NCBI GenBank assembly: GCA_022575985.1
Contig: JAKSXM010000007.1
Span: 22,260,501 to 22,324,500, forward strand
Length of the DNA: 64,000 nucleotides
Direction: 5' to 3'
From: Anagrus nilaparvatae
Lineage: Eukaryota > Arthropoda > Insecta > Hymenoptera > Mymaridae
Part shown: one piece after another, positions 36,243 through 48,295 of the stretch
Layout: each line of letters starts with the position of its first letter
Numbering within the stretch: position 1 is the first letter of the stretch
Position numbers and translations under genes: made by a program
Notes under the pieces: generated by a model
What the model was told of the DNA's origin: nothing
Database searches by the model: none
The model's input: only the letters and a program-made list of their open reading frames with translations

Positions 36243-37455
36243 CAGTAGTCCCTCCGTATTCGCGGGGGTTGGGTTCCAGCAGAGTACCGCGTATACAGAA
36301 ACCGCGTATACGGAAGCATTAGTCTTATGGGAAAATGGGGGTTAGGGGAAGACAAAAATGCAAAAGACCAAAAATGACTCAAACTTACACTTTTTTTATC
36401 AATAATCAATTTATTTACAAAAAGAAATCAGTAATTTGCGTTTGTTTTATTTTTCTGCGATACTCTTTAAATAAATCTTCATAAATTTGCACTGCGATAT
36501 TACAATTATGTTGGAAATATAGGCTTCGCGTCATCACGGGATCGAAACGAATTGCTTCTTCAATAGCATCTTGGAAGGAGTCCATAATTTTTTTAAGAGA
36601 AACTGAATGAAAATGTTTGCTTAATTCGTCATTATCATCACCTTCATCATCTGAACTCGAAGTTTTTTCTTCAATCACCATCTCGGCAACTTCTGCCACA
36701 AATTTCAACAAAAAACAAATTTCAACATCTGGATGTGCTAACATAACCTCATCGCCATGACTCGCACAGTAATCAAGAAGAAGGAGAATTTTGAAGGCCA
36801 GATTTTCTTTTGCCAAATATAATTGAACTTCTGGAACAAAAGATTTCAAATTTTTTTTCTTGGGGATTTTTTTCTTCCAAAAATTGATAAAATTCCAACG
36901 CTTGATCTCGGATGGCTCGAGAAACCACTGAAATTTTTTTACGCACAAGATCTTGGATCCATATCATTAACATGTCTTCCATTTTTTCGACGTTACAATT
37001 TCTTTTAATTTTAACCAATTTAGCATGAGGGCCTAAATGTGAAGCACTAGCTCTAATGTTATCTTCATTTTTCCTTATTGTTCGAACAGAAGATTCATTA
37101 ATACCAAATTTTCGCGCAACATCAGCAATTTTTTCGCCATTTTTCAAAAGATCCAAAATTTTTAATTTTTCTGCTACATTTAAAACTTTTCTTTTCTTTT
37201 CAGTTTTAGATAAATTTTTTGTAGTTGGTGCCATGATAAATTTTCAAAAATAATTGTAAATAAAACTCAACAATTTAACTCAATAAAACACAACTAATAA
37301 CAATTTATGGTTATGGCAGGATCGAATAAAAATAAAAATAAAAACAAAAAATATCAAAACCGTGTATAAGCGAGGGAAAAGACCGCGTAAATCGAGGGAT
37401 GTCTACAATTAATGAACCGCGTATAAGCGAATCCACGTATACCGAGGGACTACTG
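36243..37455 (-). mobile_element. Internally deleted Tigger/pogo transposon with intact TIRs
   Basis: The ends are inverted repeats beginning CAGTAGTCCCTC(C/G)GTAT, with CGCGTATA-rich subterminal sequence, flanked by TA on both sides (36241-36242 and 37456-37457), as expected for Tc1/mariner-pogo elements. At 1213 bp it is about half the size of a full Tigger. It retains parts of a transposase gene on the reverse strand (see next entry). Termini and target duplication look undamaged, so it could have been mobilised in trans. Confidence 0.92.
36415..37234 (-). pseudogene. Tigger/pogo transposase, deleted and frameshifted
   Basis: The first frame (37234 down to about 36870) starts MAPTTKNLSKTEKKRKVLNV. 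It carries a CENP-B N-type helix-turn-helix (about residues 13-62: AEKLKILDLLKNGEKIADVA, GINESSVRTIRK). The start of the CENPB-type HTH follows (MEDMLMIWIQDL...SRAIRDQALEF). A frameshift in an A/T run near 36850-36880 leads to the second frame (36948-36415). That frame resumes within the DDE domain at LAFKILLLLDYCASH, retaining the second catalytic Asp, then HPDVEICFL. Most of the catalytic core, including the first and third acidic residues, is gone. The C terminus ends KQTQITDFFL, a good PCNA-interacting (PIP) box, a feature known from pogo transposase. Confidence 0.88.
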
Positions 37456-37457
37456 TA

Positions 37458-38173
37458 CCTAGTTTTTTTCGTTAACTTATCATATAATTTTCTGCTTGAT
37501 AAACTACAAAAAATAAAAATTATTATTTATTTTTAGATTTTAGACCATGCTATAGCGGTAACGATATACAGCTTACAATTTCAGAATATTTAATGAAGAA
37601 GTAAAAATCTAACAGGATATTATTCTAGATAATTTTTTGTCTGTAATAATTATCTTCATTAAATGATATAGCGAAAAAATATTTTTATCTTGTTTATAGT
37701 AAGAAGATGTGCAAATGTACATCTTTTTAATTACTCAAATTAAAAGACCGATAAACTTCTTCATCCCCTTACATGGACATAGAGCAACTTGTTGAACTTG
37801 AATAGAAATAAAATAAAATAGTAAATTTTTTACTGCGTACTCTTAAAAACTAGTTCTCTTCGATTATAAATTTTCTTATTAATAAGTTGTTTTTTTATTT
37901 TCAAATTAACATAAAAACGTAAAATTAAAATTTTTTATCAATAAATATCTTTTAAGCATATTAAAATATAACAGAAGAAAATAAGTAGAATAGGAAAATA
38001 TGCAATAAATATTTTCTTTTTTTATAGTTCCTGTCATGTTTAGTGTTCGACTTGTATTACGCATTTTAAGCCAGGTAGTAAATATAGTATCGCAAAGTGA
38101 AATTTTTCTTTTTTTTTCTTTTGCAATGATTTTGCAGTTGTGTATAATAAACTATAAATATATAGTATATCTT
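37458..38173. other. Intergenic DNA, no gene seen
   Basis: AT-rich. No ORF or repeat is supported. Confidence 0.5.
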
Positions 38174-38292
38174 TAGTGGTTATCGAATGCACTTTAAAAG
38201 ATGACAATGTTTACAAGACAAGTATCAAAAGAACTTAATGATGAAAAATAATAATAATAATATTAAAAAAGTACCGCAGTTGATAACCACTG
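38174..38292. mobile_element. Small MITE-like palindrome
   Basis: AGTGGTTATCGAATGCACTTTAAAA at the left (given here only as the 38175 block) faces AAAAGTACCGCAGTTGATAACCACT at the right. The inverted repeat is about 25 bp long with a few mismatches. The termini look hAT-like, but I find no 8 bp duplication. Confidence 0.4.
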
Positions 38293-38644
38293 GTTTATAA
38301 GCGTGGCTTCAGATTCTTTTTTAACCGGTTTCTCCACCTTGATAAAATAAATGTGAGAGTATTCTGATAGTATAGGATGCATATAACTTTGAATTTATCA
38401 TCTTTTTTGCTCTGCTTGATTTTGTTTATCGGTTTAAGCCTTTTCATCCTTCTTATATCGCATGAAGTTAAAAGTTAAACTTGGGAGTGTGCTAAATTGC
38501 ATTTTATATCCTTTTCAAATATTATACAGAGAGTATGTTTATAAAGAATCTTTTCTTCTCTTTTATGCTATACGAAAAGCCACACGTCAGGTGCCAGTGG
38601 CGTACGCACACATAATATAATGACTGATGATATATGTTTATATA

Positions 38645-38952
38645 TTAGGTTGGTAGTTATTATAAAAAATTTTTTAGATTTTCGATTATCTGGTGAAAAA
38701 AGTTGCAAATTAACAATAAGTAAGTTTCCCAAAATTATAGCTTATTTAATAACTTCTAAGTGTTGCCATCAAATGTATAGGATCTTTTGAAGAAAATTTT
38801 TGGTCCCATAAGAGCCCACGTATTTTATGGCAACAGTTACGAGTAATTTAATGAGCTATATTTTTGGGAATCTTATTTTATCGATAATTGACTACTTTTT
38901 ACAACCAGTAATAGAAAATCCGAGCAAATTTTAAAAATAACTACCAGGCTAA
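38645..38952. mobile_element. 308 bp mariner-type MITE
   Basis: The termini TTAGGTTGGTAGTTATT and AATAACTACCAGGCTAA are inverted, and the similarity continues inward for about 100 bp on each side with mismatches. TA flanks both ends (38643-38644 and 38953-38954). The TTAGGTTGGT start is typical of mariner TIRs. No transposase sequence. Confidence 0.8.
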
Positions 38953-39700
38953 TATATATATTATAAAAAAATTTGTTTTTGCAAAAATTTTTTATATTTT
39001 TTTATCTTAACATCTATTATTGTTTATTTTTATACTCCTTTTTTTATAAAATAAATTATTTTCCAAGAAATAATTACAAAAATATTTTTTAATGTAGTAT
39101 GTTTAATGAAAATGTAAAATATGAAATTATTATTAATATAGACAAGTAAGAAAATAATATTTAAATCGGTGTTTTTATTATTTAACTATTATTTTTCCTA
39201 ACCACGTTAAAGGAGATAGAACCAGCTTCAAAAAAATAACTAAACGTAACTGGTCCCCTAAGGGCATACTTCTCTTATCAAATTTTTGAAAACAAATGTC
39301 CAAAATTGACGAAAAACGTCCCTTTACGCTTGTAGACCAAAGTAAGATTTGTATGAGCCTTGGTTATTGCAGAATGAAGCTCCAGATGTTTTAAATAAAA
39401 TTGCTTGATTATGGTCATATTGCAGGAAAATGCAAGGATTAAACTATAATTTTATGTAGGTCCATTTTAAATCTAGGCTTTCAATAAATGCATAGTTCTC
39501 CCTCTGCAAAACTGCAAAATTGGAAGGGAAAGAACCAAATAACTTTGCGGGCTCCAGTAAGTTAGAAGTTTTTATAACTGCAACCACAAGATATTTAAGG
39601 TGGTACAAGAAAATGTGCACAGAAGTTGGATAGAAAATCAACGAATGTACTGAATCCAACGTAAGGAAACAGCTGACTATTGGTTTATAAGCAAGCAATA
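38953..39700. other. Intergenic DNA, possible LINE remnants
   Basis: From about 39440 the composition becomes less AT-rich, and short LINE-like reading stretches may be present ahead of the endonuclease scrap. The 84-codon reverse ORF at 39444-39698 looks like a shadow of this decayed forward-strand sequence. Confidence 0.35.
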
Positions 39701-40030
39701 TAGGACTGAAGATCCAAATTCTTGGTTCTTGGTTAAACTTGGAACAGCAGGGATATAGGTTTTTAATCCTGTAACAATGTCATTAGAGACATTTAGGAAA
39801 GGAAGAGACTTTTTATGGGTAAGGTGTAGGTTTCTGAAGCTTTATGAGTTAGAAAACTTTTCCAGGAAAAACTAGAAACGACTTAATCGTATTTTGAGAC
39901 TTCAATGCTAAGGGTTGACTAGGGCATGTCCCATACTGACTTGAGAAGAAAGGCAATTCTGTAAGTGGCATTCAGGTTGGATCTGGCACTACTAATCTTG
40001 GATAACACCTCAACAAGTAAGGATCAAGGA
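39700..40030 (+). pseudogene. LINE APE endonuclease scrap
   Basis: The forward frames show DFNAKG near 39898-39916, an out-of-frame GHVPY/TDLRRKAIL stretch, then VAFRLDLALLILDNTSTSKD near 39965-40025. This is the GDFNA...W...D-RG--L...L-LLN---T signature of apurinic-like endonucleases of I/R1/Jockey LINEs. There are several stops, and the N-terminal catalytic part is not recognisable. Confidence 0.5.
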
Positions 40031-41730
40031 CTTTACAATAATTTTTATTTTATATATATTTTTTGCCATTCATTAATTTTTAAGCACAAATCTTTTAAAG
40101 CACAGTGCTAATTTGTTTAAGAGTCTAGAAAAACTTTTTTTTAGTGACTAAAGTCATAAAACTACAAGAGTATTAATTAACTTGTGAAATATGTTTCAGA
40201 TTTTTTGGGGTTTGAAAACAAAAGTTTTTAAACAAAAAGATTTTGAAATCTGAAAACTGATTTTGATCAGGATATTGGAATGTAAATTAGTAATCAGCCA
40301 AATATTACTATTATTCTTAAACTTTTCAGCTGTGAATAATAATGAGCATTATTTTAAAAAATATTATTAAAATATAATCACGAATTTTCCTAAGGGTAAC
40401 AAAAAAAGCTGGGTTTACTTTATTCTACAATGAATTAAGGTTCAAAATTTGTAAATATATATTCAATCAATAAAATATGAAATTAAATTTTTTGAATAAT
40501 AATTAAAACAATAAGAAAGTAATATAAAATAAGAAATTGAAAAAAAGCAAAAGAATCATAAGCTTTTTTGTAATACGTCAAAAAATTTATGAAGTAAAAA
40601 AAAAGGGTTTTTATTTTTTAGATGCATCGCTGATCACAAAAGAAAAGAAGATGCATTATTGGCTGTGGTTCAATGCATATCTCATATCTGACTACATCTT
40701 GATCTTTCAAAACGGATTCGTTTTTCTTTCACACTCCTTTTTATATTTTTATATTACTTATATGCATATAATAATATATCCTATAGAAAAAATGCGTATT
40801 CCGATTTTCTTATTCTTGTCTTATAGATTCCATTTTTGTGTGTACCCTCATATATACCTATATATATCTAAAAGACAGATCTAAAGCTTATAAAAATAAA
40901 CGAGTATAAGAAAGAAAATGTATTTGGATTTGGTATATAAAGTATGAGAGTGTCGTTCGATTTAAAAAAGAAAAAAGGAAACATGAATATATGGAAGTTG
41001 AAAAATCCAAGTCTATTCGATGAGAATATAGAAGTCAAATATTTATAGATATATAAGTTAAGGCATTCATATATGATTTTTTTTCTATAGATGCATAAAA
41101 ATATATAAATAAAGAAAATCTTTTCCGACAGTTAGAATTTCACGTTATTTTGCGTGTCAATTGCTTGATGACATTTTATATATATTTTCTTTTATTTATT
41201 TTTTTTTTCATCATACTTTATTACTATTATCATTTTGTTTTTTATTACTCGAAAATATATATTTTTTATTATTATACGCTATTTATATGTAAAAGATTTT
41301 TTTAATAATATAATAAAATAGTTAAGGTATGTATAAAGTTAAATTTTTCTTATATAACTTTTTTGGCTTCAAAAAAGATAGCTATGTTGCAGATGCCTTT
41401 TTTTTGGAGAGTTTACTTTGAGAGCCAAAAAGTAAGTCGTTGTTTTTTTTTTTATGTTTTTATTATTATTTTAACTTTGTTTATTTTATACTTTTCAAGT
41501 AATAATTTTTAGGATTTATGAAAAAAGTTTTAAATTTTATTTTTTTTCGCTCCACATATTCATTTTATAAAAAAAGTATATTGACTTTTGCATTCAATTT
41601 ATATATATTTTTAAATATATAAAATATAAATTAACAACTTTTTTTACCCGACTGACTACTTTATTTACATGGAATTTATTAGAAAAATTTAGAAGAAATA
41701 ATCTATAAAAAAATTAATAAATTTGCAAGC
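40031..41730. other. Intergenic DNA, no gene seen
   Basis: AT-rich. The 115-codon ORF at 40537-40884 is aromatic-rich with no domain and codon content like the background; I do not call it. Confidence 0.45.
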
Positions 41731-41739
41731 CTGATGATT

Positions 41740-42110
41740 TTTTTTTGGAGCTAAAATATATACTTCTGGTTCTTGAAACTCGTAAGCAAATGTGCTATAA
41801 TCCCAAATTTGTTGGCAGTGTGTATTACCAATCCAGTACTGAGATTTTCAGAAATTAGAAAACTGCTTATGGTACGTAAAGTGGAAAAAAATTTCTGTGT
41901 TAACATTTTCATGAGCTTCGTTAAAGTAACGAATCCAAGAATCAAATCTCTGCGCTATACTACTATGGTCTGATACTACTATCGCATATCGGTTTGAAAA
42001 ATTTATGAACTGACGGTGAATCTTACTGATAAATGATAAAAGCACACCTTCAAGGCAGTTCACATCAATTTCGAACCGATGATTAATACCTTTAAAAGCT
42101 CTATAACATT
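41740..42110 (-). pseudogene. Unidentified coding-like relic
   Basis: The reverse frame reads FKGINHRFEIDVNCLEGVLL, then IHRQFINFSNRYAIVVSDHS and QRFDSWIRYFNEAHENVN. After an in-frame stop it continues with YWIGNTHCQQIWDYSTFAYE. The balanced residue use and continuity past the stop suggest decayed coding sequence rather than chance. No family is recognised, and both flanks are AT-rich. A host exon, a transposon piece or an endogenised gene are all possible. Confidence 0.25.
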
Positions 42111-42644
42111 TATTTGGAGAGCAGATTAACCACGTAGTTTTTTAGTCTACAAATAAAAATTTTTGCACTTCTTACAAAAAAAAGTTTTTTTGGCTTTTAG
42201 GCAACTATTTTAGTCACAGTCTCTCCTGATTTATAAAACAAAAATAAAGTACCTGTAAAATTTGTTTTCCTAAAACACCTTCCCAAATGATCGCAGGGTA
42301 CCTGGATTAACCTACATCAATTAACAAACATATTTTTGTTCTTTTTAATCTAGAAAGGGATGTATGATGTCTTGTATTTACACTTCTATTGTAAATAAAG
42401 AATTTCTATATCTTTTGCATAAAAACAATTTGGAAAACGATTCTCTCAAACAGAACTATAAATCATATCAAAAAATACTAAATAATGTAATTAAAGCAGC
42501 TAAAAGAATTTTTGAAAATGAATTGTCAAAAAAATCGAGCACCAATTCAAAAAATATGTGGGAATTTATTAATAAAATAACTGGTAAACATAAAAGTAAC
42601 AAGCCAAAAAATGACATTGACTTCATTAAAGTAGATGTAGTATA

Positions 42645-43638
42645 GGCCTGGAGCATGGTTTTATTTGCGATGTTTTTTTGGAAGAATGTCCATAGAATTT
42701 TTCGACGGTAATTTTAGTTTTTGGGGTCGCTGATTCCAAATCCGAAGTCCGTTTTGACCTAACGTGGTCCAATTTTGCGTATTTGCCCATTTTATGTCAT
42801 TTTTAACGTTTTTTTGCCATTTTTTAAAAAATTTTTAATATATTACCATTTTTCTCACACTAAACTAATGTTTTTCGGGTCTGTATACCTAATTATCATA
42901 TCTACTCATACAAAAAAAACATGGTAGCCCATAATAGGGATTCTTAGGCTATTTTTTACGCTTTTTGGGCTAATTTTAGCTATTTTTATGAAATAACACC
43001 AATTTTTATTTACAGCTTCTTGTTTTTAAGTATTTTAAGGTAGTTAAATACGAATATTGTTTTTAATTTATCTAAAAACGGTGCAGTAGCCCTTAATAGG
43101 CACTTATAGGCTGTTTTTAACGTTTTTGGGACAATTTAAGCTATTTTTATGAACTAATACCAATTTTTTTCTACAGCTTGTATCTTTCGGGTCACTAAAC
43201 GCAAATAACACATCTTTTTTTAACAAATAATGTCCAGTGGCCCATAATAGGCGATTCAGAACCAGAAGCTGTAGATAAAAATTGGTATTATTTCATAAAA
43301 ATAGCTAAAATTAGCCCAAAAAGCGTGAAAAATAGCCTAAGAATCCCTATCATGGGCCACTATTTTTTTTTGTATGAGTAGATGTGATAATTAGGTATAG
43401 AGACCCAAAAAAACATTAGTGTAGCGTGAGAAAAATGGTAATATATTAAAAATTTTAACAAAAAATGGCAAAAAAACGTTAAAAATGACCTAAAATGGGC
43501 AATTACGCTAAATTGGACCACGCTAGGTCAAAACGGACTTCGGTTTTCTAATCGGCGAGCCCAAAAACTAAAATTACCGTCGAAAAATTCTATGGACATG
43601 CTTTAAAAAAAATCGCAAATAAAACCATGCTCCAGGCC
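42645..43638. mobile_element. 1.0 kb fold-back element with TA duplication, in a LINE
   Basis: Termini GGCCTGGAGCATGGTTTTAT and its inverse are flanked by TA (42643-42644 and 43639-43640). The arms are about 370 bp each (left to about 43018, right from about 43266) and stay closely similar. They surround a loop of about 245 bp that repeats part of the arm (TAGGC...GCTATTTTTATGAA...CCAATTTTT...TACAGCTT). Removing the element and one TA brings the LINE blocks on both sides into the same reading frame, which supports the boundaries. No ORF. Confidence 0.85.
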
Positions 43639-44302
43639 TATACTAATGGTAAAAAAATCACAAATGGACTTGAAATTGCAGACGTTTTCAACAACCTCTT
43701 TACTAACATAGGCTCTGACTTAGAAAAAAACATTGACAGCAATAACACGGTTAATGACAGGCTTAATGAATTGCAACTTCCTGACTTTAATACTGAAATC
43801 TTGTTTATGTTCCCTACTAATAAGGATGAAATTGAAAAAACTATTATGGAACTCTCGAATAAAATGGGTGGTATAAACAGAATAAGCTCAAAAGTTTTAA
43901 AAATATTAAATAACTGTATTTCTGAACCATTAGCATATATTTTCAATCTATGTATTGCTGAAAGTCAATGGCCAGATTACCTTAAACAATCTGAAATCAT
44001 TTCAATTTTCAAGTCAGGTGAAAAATATAATATCACTAACTACAGGCCAATTTCATTAATTTCAAATCTGTCAAAATTATTTGAGAAAATAGTGCACCAT
44101 AGACTGACAACTTTTTTGAAAAGAGTAATATTATCTCAGATAGGCAATTTGGTTTTGTAAAAGGAAGAGGAACAAAAGAGGCTCTTGCAGAACTTACCAA
44201 CATTCACTACGAGAGAATCAATAATAATAAATCGGCTATAGTGATATTTAGAAATCTGTCAAAAGCTTTTGATGCAGTGAATCACGAACTTCTTATAAAA
44301 AC

Positions 44303-44702
44303 TTATAACCGGTTTAAACACAACCTAAATGCATGGAACATGTTTACTTCCAGCTGAGTACTAGGTTTAATACAAATGTTACTCAACATTACAATACAAT
44401 TTTCTAATTTTATAATTTCTAATTATCACTTTACTAGCTGTTAAGATTCTAAACTCAAACTATTTTGCTTCCCTAAACCTGAATTATTCCAAGTCACTTA
44501 ATCGATATTATTCCAAGACCCTAAACCGGAATTATTCCAAGTCCCTAAATCGATATTATTCTAAGTCTATAAATCTGTATTATCCTAAGTCCTTAAGCCC
44601 AGATTTTTCAAAGTCTCCTAATTATTCTAAGTCTCATTTGACCCCGCACCCTTTAATTTTCAAGTTTTGAAGTACCCCCTCCTTATAAACATGTTCCATG
44701 TT
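44303..44702 (-). mobile_element. HINE-like element, copy E, in a LINE
   Basis: Reverse orientation: TTATAACCGGTTT and CACAACCTAAATGCATGG at the left, AACATGTTCCATGTT then an A-run at the right. About six CCCTAAA(C/T)...ATTATTCCAAGT units (44463-44640) replace the G-run arrays seen in copies A and B. It sits inside the LINE reverse transcriptase between KAFDAVNHELL and IRGIPLNLL, so its age is bounded by that host. No clear target duplication. Confidence 0.75.
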
Positions 44703-45295
44703 AAAAAAAATTATATCGATATGATATTAGAGGAATTCCATTAAATCTCTTATGTAGTTACCTTGAAAATAGAGTACAAAAAGTTAAAATCTAAGGTCTA
44801 TTAAGTGCTCCTAGTGTAATAACCACTATAGTACCTCATGTTACAATATTAGGTCTGCTTTTATTTATAATATACGTAAATGACCTTATAAAAATAGCAG
44901 CACTTATCTTATATAGATGACACAGCAGTTATGCTTATATAAGCATTAAAAATTCATGGACTACAGCAAAAGAAATGAATTCTAAGCTATCAATTATCAA
45001 CCAATAGTTCAAGAACAACAAATTAACTGTCAATATTAACAAAACTGTATATATGACCTATGGCTACTATGCAAATAGTGTTCCTGATTATTACAGTATA
45101 AATATAAATATAGATAATACAACTATAAAAAGAGTGGAATCATATCAAGTTAAATACACTTTTTTCTGAGATTACTCAAAGAATTCATCTAAGTCAGAAA
45201 ATTCGTAAAATATGAACAAATTAACAACCAATTAATTATTAATATTTCACTTATCTTTTATTTAGCTTCTCTGGTTTTGGTGAAAAATGATTTAT

Positions 45296-46701
45296 CGGTA
45301 GTTCTTAGCTATTTTTACCCATGTCTGAGGTCGATGTCTTGGATTTAAAAAATACCAATTGTACTGTGTTTGGTATCTAAAAATATGGTTACTGGCCAAT
45401 TTTTAAGGCTCTAGGTGGCTTGGTTGCGATTTGGCAGCTGTTTTTCCAATTTTGATTTTTTTCGAATTCTCAGCCACCCGTTTGCTTATTATTTTCTGGA
45501 CGCCCTAAATAAGCCTAAAAAATATTTTCGATATAAAGGTAGTTAGTAAATATTCCCGCCCAATCCGAATCTGACCATATTTTTTCGGAAAAACCTCAGG
45601 AAAAGCCGGAAAATTGGAAAAACGAAAGGAAACTGGAAAATACAAATTGCTCAAAAAGCGTCACTTTTTTTTTTTTTTTTTTAATTTTTTTTACATATTT
45701 TTTCCCATACTTTTCATGCTGGTAAACTTTTTTTTTGACACATTTGCCTTTTAAGCACTTAAAAATCAATTTTAGGCTCAAAAAAATGATTTTGAAAATT
45801 GTTCATTTTCTGAATTTTCCAATTTTCTCGCTTTTCCTGATAGAAAATGAAAAATCTGACTTGATTTTCGGATTCCTCGGGAAATTTTACATTGAAAACC
45901 CTCCTGGGTAAAATTTTAGAGGCCTATTTGACGCTGTAAAAAAAAGAAAAACAAAGTAACCTGCTAAAATCAAAAAAATAAACAAAATAAAAAAATAACA
46001 AAATTTAATTATCTTTAATTATGTTTGATTTTAGCAGGTTACTTTGTTTTTCTTTTTTTTACAGCGTCAAATAGGCCTCTAAAATTTTACCCAGGAGGGT
46101 TTTCAATGTAAAATTTCCCGAGGAATCCGAAAATCAAGTCAGATTTTTCATTTTCTATCAGGAAAAGCAAGAAAATTGGAAAATTCAGAAAATGAACAAT
46201 TTTCAAAATCATTTTTTTGAGCCTACAATTGATTTTTAAGTGCTTAAAAGGCAAATGGGACAAAAAAGGAGGTTACCAGCATGAAAAGTATGGGAAAACA
46301 CATGTAAAAAAAATTAAAAAAAAAAAAAAAAAGTGACGCTTTTTGAGAAATTTGTATTTTCAAGTTTCTTTTAGTTTTTCCGATTTTCCGGCTTTTCCTG
46401 AGGTTTTCCCGAAAAAATATGGTCAGATTCGGATTGGGCGGGAATTTTTACTACCCAGCTTCATATGGAAAATATTTTTTAGGCTTATTTAGAGCGTCCA
46501 GAAAATAAAAAGCAAACGGGTGGCTGAGAATTCGAAAAAAATCAAAATTGGAAAAACAGCTGCCATATCGCAACCAAGCCCCCTAGAGCCTTAAAAATTG
46601 GCCAGTAATCATATTTTTACATACCAAACACAGTACAATTGGTATTTTTTAAATCCAAGACATCGACCTCAGACTTGGGTAAAAATAGCTAAGAACTACC
46701 G
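45296..46701. mobile_element. 1.4 kb near-perfect palindromic fold-back element
   Basis: Termini CGGTAGTTCTTAGC and its inverse are flanked by TTAT (45292-45295 and 46702-46705). The two arms, 45296-45974 and 46024-46701, are about 680 bp each and differ only at scattered positions. The spacer is 49 bp and AT-only apart from two bases. A poly(T)/poly(A) run of about 20 sits at matching places (about 45667 and 46320). No ORF: the reverse ORF at 45596-45781 is a low-complexity arm product. A diverged copy is at 4030-4790. Confidence 0.9.
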
Positions 46702-46705
46702 TTAT

Positions 46706-48193
46706 ACAACTTAGAAAACTCAGAAAATCCTGTTAAATTTTTTGAAGTTAAATATATGTTCAGAAATAATCAATTTTTTAAGGTGACATTAAAAAAAATA
46801 TACTCATAGTCTTATAAAATAATTAAATAATTTTTCATACACAATATAATAAACATGATATGATAAAAAAATTAAAAATTTACCGTTACATCGTAAACAA
46901 GCTTTTAAAAACTTGGAAATAAGAGAATATCCTGATTATATTAGCTCTATATTCCATATGGATATAAAATTTTGCATTTGTTCTTACATATATAATATCT
47001 TTTCATATACGAATATATAAAGTACATAATAGGCTATATTTTAGTATTTTTCCACTAAGATAAATCTAAGCTGGATTACCAATATAAGAATATGTATATA
47101 ATATTCAGGTATACTCTATATATATATGTATATGTGTAAATCTTCCTCATACCTTTTTATATCCATATCAGTGACATTTCAAATATACTTATAACTATCA
47201 TAATATGAGATAAACATATATTCTTATTTATATATACCATAAAGACATAGTATCAGACTTAAAATATAGCTACTTATTTTTATTTTTTAAGATATTTATT
47301 ACAGCATATATGGTGCTTTCATTTTGAAATTAGTCTATTATGAGCTAAATAAAAGTGTTTTTTTCTTGGCAATTTTTTAGAATTATCAAACTTTATCATA
47401 TATATATTTCAAAATTAAGCTTTTGTTTGGATCTTATTTTTTCCATAAAAGTAGGTTTAGAACTTTTTTGTCTCTGCTGATATCATATAATGTTTAGTAA
47501 TATTTTATATGACAATTAAGGTCATTATGGCCATATACACGTTTATCCATACAATTTAGTCATCACTTATTAAGCAAGAACTGCAGTTTTTGTTATTAGT
47601 GACTACCTTCGGTATTTTTCTTTTTTTTTCAATTGACAAATAAATAATTGAAATTTCATCTGTAATCAAATAACAAGAAGTAAATTTTAAGGCTTTGGTT
47701 GGTGGTTTTGGTTTTATTATTGCATGTTCTACTAAGATTACTTGGTTTAAATGGTTATCATGGTCTATTTTTTTTGAACTTTCCAATAAAACTAGGATTA
47801 AAATGTGAAAGCTCAGCAACCAAGTGTTAAAATTTCTATCAGCCTGATTTCTAACTTTAATAATATTGGAATTTGAATAAATGCTTTAACGTGTATTTCA
47901 ACCAATGGAAATAAATAAACAATTAGGATAATATTAGTTTTAAACAAAAAATTAGACCACATTTTTTTCAGCTCATGCTTTATTGAACACAAAAAATTAA
48001 GCACAAATAAAGTCGAACACAGTATTTTTAACACATGGAACTAAATACATAAAACTAAATCAACAAAAAGTTTTGTCTATGAAAATTATTTTGCTGAATT
48101 TATGTGTTAAATTTCATGTATTAGTTGAAAATACTGCGTAAAATTTTTTGTATTCAATAAAACGTATGATTAAAATAGTATATTAAGTATAAA
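46706..48193. other. Intergenic DNA, no gene recognised
   Basis: AT-rich. The reverse ORFs at 47556-47819 and 47813-48034 overlap by a few bases and are not recognisable; I regard them as fortuitous. Confidence 0.45.
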
Positions 48194-48295
48194 GGGCGCA
48201 AAAGTTTTGGCACTATCGTGAGCACTAGCACGAGTGCTCGGCGAAGCTTGGCAAGAGTTATATGTGTTCACGCTAGTGTCTAAAGTATTTCGCCC
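48194..48295. mobile_element. About 100 bp palindromic MITE-like element
   Basis: GGGCGCAAAAGTTTTGGCAC and the following TATCGTGAGCACTAGC face the inverse CGCCC of a GGGCGAAATACTTTAGACAC arm. An internal hairpin GAGCACT-AGCACG-AGTGCTC lies at about 48221-48240. A similar GGGCGTAAAACTC block in inverse orientation occurs near 48360. No ORF. Confidence 0.45.

Larger units (their letters stand above)
42364..45190 (+). pseudogene. CR1/Jockey-like LINE ORF2, broken by two insertions
   Basis: Three blocks belong together. Block 1 (42364-42642) is the linker before RT (KQNYKSYQKILNNVIKAAKR, NSKNMWEFINKITGK). Block 2 (43641-44300) is the RT start (NKMGGINRISSKVLKILNNC, ITNYRPISLISNLSKLFEKI) and, after a frameshift at about 44150, FGFVKGRGTKEAL and KAFDAVNHELL. 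Block 3 (about 44713-45190) continues IRGIPLNLLCSYLEN, VITTIVPHVTILGLLLFIIY, and ends near NTTIKRVESYQ. The fold-back at 42645-43638 separates blocks 1 and 2, and HINE-like copy E separates 2 and 3. Further stops occur, and the active-site box is decayed (YRDDTA-like reading near 44915). Confidence 0.88.

Noticed and set aside
36823..37253. Forward ORFs within the Tigger element
   Set aside because: They are antisense shadows of the transposase remnants.
40537..40884. 115-codon ORF as a gene
   Set aside because: Composition is F/Y/I/K-rich with no domain, and the ORF is consistent with chance in A/T-rich sequence.
47556..48034. Two adjacent reverse ORFs as an exon pair
   Set aside because: No recognisable motif and no convincing splice sites; composition matches background.
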